Shown here piece by piece: positions 22,643-32,939 of a DNA stretch of 64,000 nt. Both the position numbers and the translations under genes were made by a program. Positions within the stretch are counted from its first letter, which is position 1, and each line of letters opens with the position of its first letter. Under the pieces are notes generated by a model. The model did no database searches, had not been told where the DNA came from, and saw only the letters and a program-made list of their open reading frames with translations. This stretch comes from Haberlea rhodopensis (Eukaryota > Streptophyta > Magnoliopsida > Lamiales > Gesneriaceae), in the NCBI GenBank assembly GCA_907163345.1, contig CAJQUN010000973.1, positions 62,001 through 126,000 of the forward strand, in the 5' to 3' direction.

Positions 22643-22683
22643 TTGCAACTTTATAAAAAAATAAAAATTTTATAAAGTTGCAA
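22643..22683. repeat. 16-bp perfect inverted repeat near the MULE right end
   Basis: TTGCAACTTTATAAAA (22643-22658) and TTTTATAAAGTTGCAA (22668-22683) are exact reverse complements around a 9-base A/T loop. A further GTTGCAATCTTGGG / GCAAGATCGCAATC pair flanks it. It lies between the PMD frame and the element's end, so it could act in 3'-end formation or as a subterminal transposase site. Confidence 0.65.
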
Positions 22684-22879
22684 TGCAAGATCGCAATCTT
22701 AGAATAGTGTCAAATTCGCATAACAAGTTTGCAAATTACAATAGAACCTTAAATATTTCCAATCTACTACATTTTATGAAAAAAAATGATTCTAATATTA
22801 AATTAAATTTGCCGTAAAATTAAGCAATTATTGTGAAAATAAATAGAATAATAACAAGATTATATAAACATTGCATTCA

Positions 22880-23086
22880 ATCATAATGCAGCCACATGAT
22901 GGAGTTATGTTCAATGTTTATTTTCGATTGAATAAGCTTACGTCTATTCATGTTCTTTCATTCAACATTATTGATTGAAAGTCTATCTTGTACAATACAA
23001 AGAGTGAAGTATTTATATGTTTGCTAACTAACTAACTAAGCCTAAGTACAACAATGTTTTTTTTTTATAGTAAAGAACGTTTTACA
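22880..23086 (-). repeat. Probable decayed 3' LTR of copia B
   Basis: It begins immediately inside the minus-strand polypurine tract GAGAGGGAG (about 23087-23095) that follows the RNase H remnant of copia B, with a TG start (TGTAAAACG on the minus strand). Plus-strand phrases such as TACAAAGAGTGAAGTATTTATATG look LTR-like. I could not find a second copy to confirm it or its left end. Confidence 0.4.
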
Positions 23087-24694
23087 CTCCCTCTCAAGCT
23101 TGGTATAGATTCATAACAATAACTGTGTCGGCTTTTTCCCAAAGCCTTCGTAAAGATATATGTAAGTTGGCTGCTCTTGTGTTTCAATGTGGGAAGTCCT
23201 TATGATTTTTTTGTATCTTTTCACTAATAATATGGCAATCAATCTCTCTATACTTCCATCGTTCAAGATTCATTGTATTTTCTGCTATGTGCAATGCAAC
23301 TTTGTTGCCGCAAACAGTGTTGTTGGCTGCTCTATTTTCAGTCCCAAATCTTTCAAAATCCCAACAATCCATGTTACTTCACATGTAGTGTAGTCATTGC
23401 TCTATATTTAGTTACTGTTGAAGACCATGATATGATGCTTTGTTTGTTTGTTTGTTTTTTTCCCATGACACTAAGGAATCTCCAAACTTCACACAATACC
23501 CTACAATAGACTTCTGGCTCATCTGACAAGTCTCATAATCCGAGTCACAAAATGCATTCAAGGTTATAAGTTCTTGACAATAAAATTCCCAATCTTGGAG
23601 AAGCCTTCAAGTACCTTAATACTCATTCAACAACTTCCATATGAGAAACATTTGGGTGATGCATAAAGTGACTTACATTTTATACCGCATAACATATATC
23701 AGGTCTCGTTATTGTTAGGTAGATAAGTTTCCAACCAATCATTTATATACCACCGCATCAGGAAGTAAAGTATCATCCAATTTTTGTGGTTAGTCTCAGA
23801 TTTTGCTCTATTTGGTGTCATAAAGCCAAACCTGCTTCTGTCAATAGTTCTAAGGCATACTTCCTCTGAATGGACCATTTCAATCCCAAGAAAATATTTC
23901 AATGTTCCCAAGTCCTTAATGTATATTTGTGCAGGCAAATTACCTTTAAGGGCCTTTATATCGAACTTGCATGATTCCCTGTAATCACTATATCATCCAC
24001 ATAAACAAGTAAATCAATTCATACCATCTCTTTTGACAAACAAGGAATGATCATGCTTTCAATATTCAAAGCCATCTTGAATCATGATTTGAGCAAACTT
24101 GTGGTTCCATTATCGAGATGTCTGCTTCGACCCATTACAAGGATTTGAGTAGTCTACACATTTAATATCTCCATGACTACCAACGGCTTGTGGAAAAAGC
24201 ATATAAAATTCTTCATCTAAGTCACCATGCCAAAAAGCTTAAGTGATATCTGTTTGAAACAAAGATCAAAACATTAGTGCAGCCATACTAAGCAAGCATT
24301 GCATCGTAACAATCTTAGCCATTGGTGAAAAAGTATCATTGTAATCGATGTCTTGTTCTTGGGTATAGCTCTTGGCCACCAACCAAACCTTAAATCTGTC
24401 AACATTCTCATTAGCATGATACTTAATTTTATACATCCATTTATTACCTATGGCTCTTTTCCCATTAGGTAAATCAACCAACTCCCATGTTTTGTTGGCT
24501 CTAAAGCTGCAATATCTTGATCAATGGCCAATTGCCAACGAGAATCAATACCGGCCTCATGGTAGTTATATGTTACTATAAGGGTGGAGATAAAAGTCAA
24601 AAGATTGATATTTGGGAGATGTTGAAATATGATTAGTGGAATTTGTATCAAGATTAGTGACAATTGATGCATAATTCATGTTGGAAGGTAATAG
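23087..24694 (-). pseudogene. Copia B: reverse transcriptase and RNase H remnants
   Basis: The minus strand holds broken copia pol pieces. RT opening: RWQLAIDQDIAALE at about 24520-24560, then PNGKRAIGNKWMYKIKYHA and VWLVAKSYTQEQDIDYNDTFSP (24266-24481). Thumb: IKDLGTLKYFLGIEM (23699-23938). RNase H: KVALHIAENTMNLERWK near 23280 and a FTKALGK-like end near 23130. The YVDD region is degraded, and many stops and frameshifts are present. It is the C-terminal third of an old element whose gag, protease and integrase lie to the right of later insertions C and D. Confidence 0.85.
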
Positions 24695-25256
24695 TGTTGG
24701 AAATTATGAAATAAATAATGGACTCGCGATCGATCGAGACTTATGCCTCGATCGATGAGAGCGGCAGTGAGTTGAAAAAAGGGGGGTGATCGATCGCGCC
24801 CTATTGCGCGATCAATCGTGCCCTGCGCAGGGTTTCGTGTTTTCGCGTTTGACTGTTTTTTTCATGATGAGATGCTTCCAAATGGTGTTCTTTGGTGATA
24901 CCACTTGGTATACTATATAAGAAACAACCCTTGAATGAATTAAACATGGAATTTTTGAAATTCACATTAAATTGAAGATCAAAATTTGAGTAATTTTGTG
25001 GATCTTCATCCTTGTTTAATATGCTTTTAAACCTTTGTGGTTTAAAGGATTTGTGATTTGGAGTGCTCCTATCACAAATCATAGTCGTTGTATCTTGGGA
25101 GACAAATTGCCAATTGAACCGTTAACACCGTAGCAGGGCAATATTGTCTTAAGGACGGAGATTCCAAATCCCGCCTCGACATTTCTACTACAAAGTCATT
25201 TGTTGTTTTTGCTTGCTACCTTCCTAAGATACACACCCATAAAATTTTGTACAACA
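24695..25256 (+). repeat. 5' LTR of copia C
   Basis: A 562-bp LTR beginning TGTTGGAAATTATG and ending TTTTGTACAACA. It includes several CGATCGATCG palindromes (24729-24815) shared, with changes, by the right LTR. Confidence 0.85.
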
Positions 25257-25299
25257 ATCTTAAGACAATATTAACAACAAATGGCTTCGTTGTGTAACA

Positions 25300-26145
25300 A
25301 TGACTCCAGTTCATCATGGTGAAAGACCTGAAAAGTTCAATGGGAAAGATTTCAAGCGATGACAACAAAAGATGTTGTTTTATTTGACAACCTTGGGTTG
25401 TCAAGTTTTCTCAATGAGGATGCTCCTACTATTATGGAGAGTGAAACCGACAACCAAAAGAGGGTTGTGTTTGATGCGTGGAATCAAAGTGATTTCCTGT
25501 GCAAGAATTATATTCTCAACGGACTGGACAATACATCATACAATGTATATTGTCTAGTGAAGACGGCCAAGAATTGTGTCAATCCTTGGAGAAAAAAGTA
25601 TAGATCTGGATGCCGGCATGACGAAATTCATCGTTGGACGATTCCTTGATTTCAAAATGGTTGACACAAAGACGGTGATAGCGCAAGTGCAAGATTTGCA
25701 GGTAATCACACACGAAATTCAAGTGGAGGGAATGGTTCTAAGTGATTCAATCCAAGTGGCCGCAATGATTGAGAAGTTGCCTCCGTCATTGAAGGACTTC
25801 AAGAGTCATCTCAAGCACAAACGAAAAGAGATGAATCTTGAAGACCTTGTGGTTCTCTTGATAATCGAATAGGACAATATAATTTCTGAAAGGAAGGAAA
25901 ATTGGCACCAACATGAAGCACGAGTGAACTTAGTGGAAATACACGCCGAAACAAAGCGCAAGTTTGACGGCATGGCCTCCAAATCTGGAAAGGCAAAGAA
26001 GTTCAAAGGCAAGTGCTACAAATGTGGAAACCCAATCACATGGCGATTGTCGCAATAAAGACAATCGTGGGAAGGCTATGGATCAAGTATATGTGACCGA
26101 AGAAGATCGTCTCTCAAATGGTTTGGATGATCTAGCGCTTACCGA
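25300..26145 (+). pseudogene. Copia C: gag
   Basis: The reading starts ATG at 25300 (MTPVHHGERPEKFNGKDFKR), then a TGA where relatives have Trp, then QQKMLFYLTTL. After a frameshift it continues with DNQKRVVFDAWNQSDFLCKN and ILNGLDNTSYNVYC, then shifts to FIVGRFLDFKMVDTKTVIAQ and EMNLEDLVVLLIIE. A single zinc knuckle follows (KCYKCGNPNH, with a shift before its last Cys). This is the UBN2-type gag of a copia element, forming the particle shell. At least three frameshifts and two stops disable it. Confidence 0.85.
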
Positions 26146-26389
26146 TTAATTAGATTGTGTATCTTTGAAAGTTGTAAAATCCAAGAATGGAGTGATTCTA
26201 AAAAAATGTAATGTCGATATTTGTTGAAAGCAATAAAATTTATGTTATTACTTCTTGTATTGAATCTTGTGGTTTGTGGCATGATTGTTAGGATCATTTA
26301 AACCATAGGTCGCAGCACAAATTGTAATGTTGAATTTATTGCACGTGTGGGCACTAAGTTAACAAAATCGGCATTCATTTGTTAGAAGA

Positions 26390-27350
26390 ATCGTAACGTC
26401 TCTAGAGCTAACTCACAATGATATTTGTGATGGAAAGATTGTGCAAACTAGAGACGTGGGAAAAGTAATTTGTTACTTTATCAATATTTGCACATGATAT
26501 TGTTATGACTTATTTGTTATGAAGCAAAAACGAGGCCATTGAGGTGTTTAAACACTTCAAGAATGAGATTGCAATCAAATTTAGCAAATGAGGTTTGCTA
26601 TGGGAAATTGTGAGTAGATTATACTTGTGTTGTCTAAGATTTTGATGCTTAAGATTGAGTTTGCAAGACAATAAAATCTCGAATTCAAGTTTCTAAGTTT
26701 TGTACGCTTAAAACACAAGTGATTAATCGAAGCCACAAATTTTGACTAGGCGTTGTAATATCTCATTTGGTTCATTTTGAATTTCTAAGCTAGTACGCTT
26801 ATAACATGAATTTGCAAGATTTAAAATCTTGAATTCACGTTTTCTAAGTTAGTGCGCTTAAATTGCAAAGTGTGAAACGAGTTGAGAATATTATCCAAAT
26901 TTTAACTTTTGTAAGCAAGTACGCTTAAATCCAAAAAAATTTAAGAAATAAAATCTTGAATTTAGATTTGTAAGACGATAACGCTTAGAACTTGAAACAC
27001 GAAAGTTTGAACGCCAGTGCAATTCGTTACTATCCCGAAGTTGTGGGGGTTGCAATTCTATGAGCCAATCACATAATAAGTACCACATTTAAGGAATGAC
27101 GAAAACCTTGTGATTAAAGGAAAATAGAATTTTCTATAATATTTGAAATGTGGGAGTGCTTGGCTAAGCTAGAAATATGAAGGCTAAAGTAAAGTCATAA
27201 CAAACGTCAAATATGTGACATGAAGAGTTTGACAAATAATGTTGTCAAATAGATCAACGAGTGTGATAAATGTGTACTCCTAAGCATATGTATGCTTGTG
27301 TATTGATGATATGCTCATAGATAAGCAATTTAGTAATCATCAAGTAACAA
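26390..27350 (+). pseudogene. Copia C: shredded integrase and reverse-transcriptase remnants
   Basis: Only scraps of pol remain. An integrase-core echo lies at 26395-26590 (LELTHNDICDG, then EAIEVFKHFKNEIAIKF). A piece near 27290-27345 resembles the RT catalytic region (LCI-x-DDMLI-like) in broken frames. Between them the sequence is dominated by degenerate repeats and has lost any frame. Confidence 0.5.
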
Positions 27351-27560
27351 AGATAAATGTTAACGAGACGTTTTTGAAATGTATGCATCAAGAATAATAC
27401 ATGGAATTAAAGTTTCCAAGACATTTGAAGAATAAAAACTCAAGGATTAATTCGAGTTTAAATTTTAAGCTTTGTGCTTAAATTTTAAGTTGCAAGAAAT
27501 AGAATCTTGAACTTGTAATTTTTAAGAATCTATGCTCTTAAAAAATTTGAATTGTGAATT
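26630..27560. repeat. Degenerate ~60-bp repeats within copia C
   Basis: A block like AATCTTGAATTCAAGTTT followed by TCTAAGTTAGTACGCTTAAA recurs at about 26660, 26770, 26830, 26895, 26950 and, more diverged, near 27460 and 27510. Spacing is roughly 60-110 bp. It occupies part of the internal region where pol should be, so it probably expanded after the element lost function. Confidence 0.55.
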
Positions 27561-28372
27561 AAAGTTGAGTATTTTCTCTGGTATTGAATTTTGTAAAAAA
27601 TAATGCGTTAACAACTCTTTAAATTCGATTATGGAAATATCCTAAATGATAAATGGATGCAAAAGAGGTAATATGATTACCAAAATTGAAGATATATTGT
27701 TGTGAAAATTTCTCTATGTAAAACATATAAAGCTTCTTCGGCCAAGTGACTTCATAAGTTGTTAGGGAAAATCATGTGCATGCAACTAAAATGTGATGCG
27801 CTAATGCCATTGAGAAAATGATCTATAATGGCATAATCACGAGTGATTATGTGAAACCGCAAAATCCGCATATGAAAAATGGTTAACCGAGAGTTCATGT
27901 GGGAGTTTATCAAGGGGAATGTGGTTAAAACGCTATAATCAAAATCTCATAGTGGATACCCAACATTGTTGACTGGAGATCCCAAGATCTAGGTTCAAAA
28001 GGGACAACTAAATTATGAGATTGTATAAACACCGTGGAGATCAATCTCCAACCAATTCCTATGATAAGGGGTGTAGCCTGCAAAATGGGTACTAGGATAG
28101 GCAAAATGTCTTTAATGATTCCTAAGACATATAAGAATATGTTAGAGTATAGTGGGATAATCTTCTAGGAGATCATCTATGTAAATGCAAAGTGTAGCCG
28201 CTTCAAAGATGAAAAGCACTTATGAAACCAAGCATGGCCCATGGCCGAAACGGACACAACCCCAAGAAACCAATACGAAGGTTATAGTTGTTATGGTGTT
28301 GATTCAATTGTCTCGGTTTACATCAACGACCAAATAGTTCAAGACTATAAGTTCACTATTAAGTCCAGCTAT
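27351..28372 (+). other. Copia C 3' internal non-coding region
   Basis: No ORF of note. The stretch near 27950-28020 (GTGGATACCCAACATTG then GGAGATCCCAAGATCTAGG) resembles the conserved untranslated tail found after pol in some plant copia elements. It leads, beyond the TIR insertion, to the polypurine tract at 29193. Confidence 0.4.
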
Positions 28373-28955
28373 GATGCACGGACACTCCTAAAAATAACTC
28401 GGTGCAGTGTTAGACACTTCTCGGACATCGACACTTCTCGGACAAGCCACGTGGCGTGCAATTATTTTATTAATAAATAAAATCGGACACCCGTGTCGGA
28501 CACTTCCCTCAAAATCGCACACCTGTGTCGGACATGGCTGATGGGCGTGTCCGAGCCATGTCCGACACAGAAATGACAGTTTTGGGTGATAATTGTACAA
28601 TTTAAAAAGTTTTTGGCTAAAACGAAATCTAGATGTATTATTTAAACTCTATTTAATTGAAGTAATATACATTTGTTGTTAGTATGATGATACCATGATG
28701 ATTCCAGTGACATATATTTATATATATTATTTTTGAATTTGGTAAGATTATTTTTGGTGTTATATTTTATTTCGACGTGTTTGTTAAACTTTATATTAAT
28801 TAAAGTAATATGTATTTGGTGTTAGTATTAGTGATATTATTTATATATATATATAGCCGTGTCACAGCCGTGTCGTATCCTGAACATTTTGAAAATTCGT
28901 GTCGCCGTGTCCGTGTCGTGTCGCATCAGTGTCGCCTTGTCAGTGTTCGTGCATC
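28373..28955. mobile_element. Small TIR element (MITE-like) rich in GTGTCGGACA motifs, inside copia C
   Basis: The ends GATGCACGGACACT and AGTGTTCGTGCATC form a 14-bp inverted repeat with one mismatch. Inside each end are many copies of GTGTCGGACAC- and CGTGTCG-type motifs (28410-28575 and 28855-28945) around an AT-rich core. No coding capacity is seen. I could not define a clear target-site duplication, so superfamily is open (hAT or Mutator type). Confidence 0.6.
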
Positions 28956-29021
28956 GTAGAAGTCAATTAAATCATATTGAATACTACTACGAAAGATTCA
29001 AAACCGTAAGCTATCTCTCCA

Positions 29022-29249
29022 GATGCCATAATAGCTCGTTAAAAACGTTCAATTGTATACATGCATTAATTTAATTCATGTGGGGGATTGTTTTAAATTA
29101 TGAAACAAATAATGGACTCGCGATCGATCGAGACTGATGCCATAATAGCTCGTTAAAAACGTTCAATTGTATACATGCATTAATTTAATTCATGTGGGGG
29201 ATTGTTTTAAATTATGAAACAAATAATGGACTCGCGATCGATCGAGACT
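29022..29249 (+). repeat. Exact 114-bp tandem duplication across the PPT/3' LTR border of copia C
   Basis: Positions 29022-29135 and 29136-29249 are the same unit repeated head to tail. Each copy starts GATGCCATAATAG, includes the polypurine tract TGTGGGGGA and the first 47 bases of the LTR, and ends CGATCGAGACT. The junction has ATGCC microhomology with the LTR sequence that follows the second copy. The element thus carries two polypurine tracts and two LTR starts. Confidence 0.9.
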
Positions 29250-29747
29250 TATGCCTCGATTGATCGCAAGCGACAGTGAGTTGAAAAAGGGGCGTGATCG
29301 ATCGCATCCTGCATAGGGTTGCGTGTTTTCGCTTTTGGCTGCGTTTTTTCATGATGTGATGCTTCCAAATGGTGTTCTTTAGTGACACCACTTGGAATAC
29401 TATATAAGAAATAACCCTTGAATGAATTAAACATGGAATTTTCGAAATTCACATCAGATTGAAGATCAACATTTGAGTAATTTTGTGGATCTTCATCCTT
29501 GTTTAATACTGAGTGCTTTTAAACCTTTGTGATTTCAAGGATTTGTGATTTGGAGTGCTCATATCACAAATCATAGTTGTTGTATCTTGGGAGATAAATT
29601 GCCAATTGAATCGTTAGCACCGTAGCGGGGCAATATTTCTTAAGGATGGAGATTCTAAATCTTGCCTCGGCATTTCTACTACAAAGTCATTTGTTGTTTT
29701 TGCTTGATATCTTCCTAAGATACACACCCATAAAATTTTGTACAACA
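29203..29747 (+). repeat. 3' LTR of copia C
   Basis: A 545-bp partner of 24695-25256, starting TGTTTTAAATTATG and ending TTTTGTACAACA. It differs from the left LTR by scattered substitutions and by small indels in the CGATCGATCG region, indicating moderate age. Confidence 0.85.
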
Positions 29748-30667
29748 AGTAGTGTATCAGATAGAACATCATAACCAATTAGTGAAGGCTGAGGTGGATT
29801 GAACAAAAGGACTGTGAACTGAAGTTTTTAAAAAGGAAAGACATGCTCATAAAATTGAACATCTCTGACACAAACTCTCACTTAGTGCCTAAATCAACAA
29901 ATTTAACCTTTATGTGATGAAGAATATCCAATAAAGGCACATCCAGTAGCTCGGGGAGAAAATTTGTCACCTATGGGCAACATAGAAGCATAGCACAAGC
30001 TACCTACCACACACAATGAGTATAGGAAGGAATTTTACCGAAGAGCATTTGAATTGGTGTTAGATTAGATAACAAAGGCGTAGGGGTTCGATTTATCAAA
30101 TAAGTTGTTGTAAGGACACAATCCCCCCAAAACTGCTGAGGAAAATGAGATTGAAATAACAATGAGCATGCCATATTAAATGTGCTTTCGCTCTACAACA
30201 CCATTTTGTTGTGGAGTGCAACCATATGTGCTTTGATGCAATATGCCTAGGGAAGAGAACAACTCTATGAAATCTGATTTAAAGAAATCTGATTTTAGTG
30301 GCGAATTGATTTTGAACAAGTAGAATGAAGTTTTTGATCATTTGAGAATATCAAGTTTAGAATGAAAGAGATAAACCTAATTGACTCGAGTATACTCATC
30401 AACATCGATAAGAAAATATTTCTCATCATTATACATGGGAATGTGAAATGGTTCCCAAATATCCATATGGACCAATTCAAATGAAATGGTTGGCATTGAA
30501 GTACTATTAGATTGGAATGTCAACCTAGTTTTCTTAGATTGGGGACAAACATTGCAATGGGGTAATTCAAATGATTTTGGTGTAAAATGCAATATTTTCA
30601 TTCTAGGAATGTCAACCTAGTTTTCTTAGATTAGGGACGAATCTTCCAAGTTTTTTGTCCCAAATAT
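29748..30667 (-). pseudogene. Copia B: integrase
   Basis: The minus strand from 30667 down carries the pre-integrase and zinc-finger region (MKILHFTPKSFELPHCNVCP), the DDE core opening FELVHMDIWEPFHIP, then YFLIDVDEYTRV. After stops come GCTPQQNGVVERKH near 30200, GCAFIGYSS near 29930 and, near the left end, the pre-RT linker (PSLIGYDVLSDT). Many in-frame stops are present. A 33-bp phrase (GGAATGTCAACCTAG...) is duplicated at about 30514 and 30607. The frame continues across insertion C into the RT remnant and across insertion D into protease. Confidence 0.8.
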
Positions 30668-30943
30668 TGAAGGGCTCAGCGGAAGTATACTTTACAAGAG
30701 ATTGAACAAGGGAAGTTATACAATTGAAAATGTATTTTTTCTATATCACTTTTGTTGATACATGTTCTGAATTTATAAATAGAATCTTACAATTTCCAAA
30801 GTTTAATAACTCCACTATGTGGCTTTCAAACTTACCAATTGACTTTCAAACTTCTTAAATGACTATCAAACTTACTAAATGACTTTCAAAGTTCCCATGA
30901 ATATTCTAGAGAATGACTCTTGATATTACAAATTATACCAACA
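30668..30943 (-). repeat. 3' LTR of copia D
   Basis: Nearly identical to 32940-33213. It contains a run of related units (TGGCTTTCAAACTTACCAA, TGACTTTCAAACTTCTTAA, TGACTATCAAACTTACTAA) of about 19 bp at roughly 30820-30900. The polypurine tract AAGGGGAG lies at 30944-30951 on the minus strand. Confidence 0.93.
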
Positions 30944-31129
30944 CTCCCCTTAATTTGTAATTTTCAATTGCTACGTTTTTCGGAGCTCTTCGTGTTGACT
31001 TCTTTGGAGCCATTGATCCAAATGTTTCATTGTCACCAACTTCACTTTGTTGAGCATATATCTTTACACCTCGTCGACCTTTCTTCATTTTGGTTGACAC
31101 ATCTTTATGTTTTGCCTTGTAATTTTTCT

Positions 31130-31390
31130 TCAATTGAAATGCACTATTCCATTTCTTCTTCTCAACAAGGATTTTTTTTTTTCTCTTGCTTGAACCAAAT
31201 TAACACCATCATTTTTGTCTTCATAAAGTTGAGGCTCACAAGAGAACAAGACAACATTGTTATTGTCATAAATCTTTTTCAATGATTGAAACTTTTTTAC
31301 CTGAGAACCTGAATCAACAGCATCATTGATTGATTTGTCTTCTTTCGGACTTGGTTGTAAGTCAACGCTATGAGTGGATGATTGTTCCAC
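31130..31390 (-). pseudogene. Copia D: remnant of the integrase-RT linker
   Basis: This frame includes QVKKFQSLKKIYDNNN followed by LYEDKNDGVN, which resembles the linker just before RT in intact copia polyproteins. It follows the protease frame after a shift. RT never begins: the frame runs into a Lys/Arg-rich tail and stops. It marks the right edge of the large internal deletion. Confidence 0.6.
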
Positions 31391-32842
31391 AAGATGACTT
31401 GTATTTTCAGATTTCGAAATATCATTTTTTCGATCGGCATAATGAGACGAAATACTTTATTACCGTCCATTTGAATTTTCGCCACAGTCAAATTTCTTTT
31501 CTTGTCAACAATTGTGCAGGCATTGTCATCAAAATGAACTGAAAATCCTTTTCGAATAAGCTGCCCGACACTTAACAGATTTTGCGCAAGATTGGGCACA
31601 TAAAAAACATCGGGAATAAGCTTTTTGATACCTTGTTTGGTGTAAACTTTGATTGTGCCTTTTCCTTGGATTTTTTGAACTGATCCATCTCCAAGTTTCA
31701 CATCAGTGGAGAAATTTTTGTCGATATCCACAAAATTGCCGATGTTGCTAGTCATGTGGTTACTACAACCACTGTCAACATACCATACATCATTGGATTC
31801 GTTTTCTGCCTTCATGCATGTGTAAAACATCAAATCTTCAGTTTCCTCCATCGAGACATTTGCTTGCTCCTTGTCATGTTTCTTTTGAAACCAGCAATCT
31901 CTTTGAGAATGATTTGGAATGCGACACATTGTACACCGAAAACGACAATTCTTTGAATTATGATTAGTTTTGTCGCATATGATGCAATAAGGGCCATCGT
32001 CAGAATTTTGTTGTTGCCCCCTTTTTTCTGGATCTTTTCTTTCCCAATTTCTTTGATCATTTTGATTTCTCTTTTGCCATGAATTTTTCGAAGATCCAAA
32101 CTTATTCGGATTCTTTTCATAAAATCCAACTTTGGACTGAAACGCTTGTTCCAAAGGTTGATTTGAAGATCGAATGATTCTCTCTTCATGTGCTTGAAGA
32201 GAGCTCATTAATCCGTACATCAACAATTGGGAGAGATCCTTCGATTCTTCGATTGCTGCTACACAGTGATCAAACTTTGGTGGTAGACTCCGCAAAATTT
32301 TTTCTACCACTCTCTTATTTTGAATATTGTCACCAAGACTATGGATATTGTTTACAATTTCTGCAACTTTGGAGAACAAACTTCTGATATTTTCATTTTC
32401 TTTCATCGATAAATTATCGAAGTTCCTCCAAAGAGATTGAAGCTTGATAGAAATGACCTTATCATTTCCATGAAATTCTTCTTGCAAAACTTCTCATGCT
32501 TCCTTTGCTTTTCTCTTGTTGAATATTTACTAACTCCATGTTTCAGATATCTAAGTGCGGTAGCATCGTTCTTTTGATTTTGTTTGTATCCTGTTTCAGA
32601 TATCTAAGTGCGGTAGCATCGTTCTTTTGATTTTGTTTGTATCTCAGCTGTTGTTCTGCACTCCAAGTTGCTCCATCTTGAGTAGGTGGTTCCGGATAAT
32701 CATTTTCAATGATATCCCATAAATCTTCGGAGATAAAGAAATCTGTCATTTCGATACTCCAATAATCATAATGCTCCCCTTCAAATATGGGTACCTCATT
32801 TGAGGAATATTTGAACATTGTAAGACTGGAATTTCCGGCCAT
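31297..32842 (-). pseudogene. Copia D: gag and protease
   Basis: The frame starts with MAGNSSLTMFKYSSNEVPIF at 32842 and PIFEGEHYDYW-type gag N-terminus. A 53-bp tandem duplication (32539-32644) throws the frame out. It resumes at 32487 after a TGA that replaces a Trp codon (KEA-stop-EVLQEEF). Then come the capsid helices (LWRNFDNLSMKENENI, EKILRSLPPKFDHCV), a basic Asn/Gln-rich part, two zinc-knuckle-like segments (CIICDKTNHNSKNC, CTMCRIPNHSQRDC) and the protease with catalytic WYVDSGCSNHMT and LLSVGQL. Protease ends at KVFRLIMPIEK, beyond which integrase and RT are deleted. Confidence 0.88.
32539..32644. repeat. 53-bp tandem duplication in the copia D gag
   Basis: TGTTTCAGATATCTAAGTGC and the bases that follow occur at 32539 and again at 32592, period 53. 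Since 53 is not a multiple of three it shifts the gag frame. Confidence 0.9.
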
Positions 32843-32923
32843 TTTGATTTTCTTTAAATTTTTGGATACCACAAATTTTGAACACAGATGTTCTGTTAAT
32901 GAGCAAGTATAGAGGCTACAATA

Positions 32924-32935
32924 GCTCTGATACCA
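32924..32935 (-). other. Primer binding site of copia D
   Basis: TGGTATCAGAGC on the minus strand, four bases inside the 5' LTR, complementary to initiator tRNA-Met. Confidence 0.93.
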
Positions 32936-32939
32936 AATT

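Larger units (their letters stand above)
8169..22746 (+). mobile_element. Degraded Mutator-like element (MULE) with transposase and plant mobile domain genes
   Basis: The left segment 8169-8205 (TTCTATGATAATTCGCATA...GCGAATTTAC) matches the reverse complement of 22709-22746 (TTCTATTGTAATTTGCAAA...GCGAATTTGAC), taken here as decayed terminal inverted repeats. Between them, on the plus strand, lie a MuDR-type transposase and a plant mobile domain frame. The first frame is interrupted by copia A. Without that insertion the MULE would be about 5.4 kb. The exact ends and the 9-bp duplication usual for MULEs were not resolved, so the true borders may lie a little outside these coordinates. Confidence 0.65.
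24695..29747 (+). mobile_element. Copia element C, inserted into copia B
   Basis: Direct LTRs (24695-25256 and 29203-29747) with TG...TACAACA ends bound 5.05 kb. The flanks AATAG (24690-24694) and AGTAG (29748-29752) are a 5-bp duplication with one mismatch. Copia B's minus-strand frame rejoins across it (GYDVLSDTLL left of the join, MNYASIVTNLDTN right). It contains a plus-strand gag pseudogene, shredded pol pieces, a nested TIR element (28373-28955) and a tandem duplication at its 3' end. No standard TGGTATCAGAGC primer site follows the left LTR. Confidence 0.85.
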
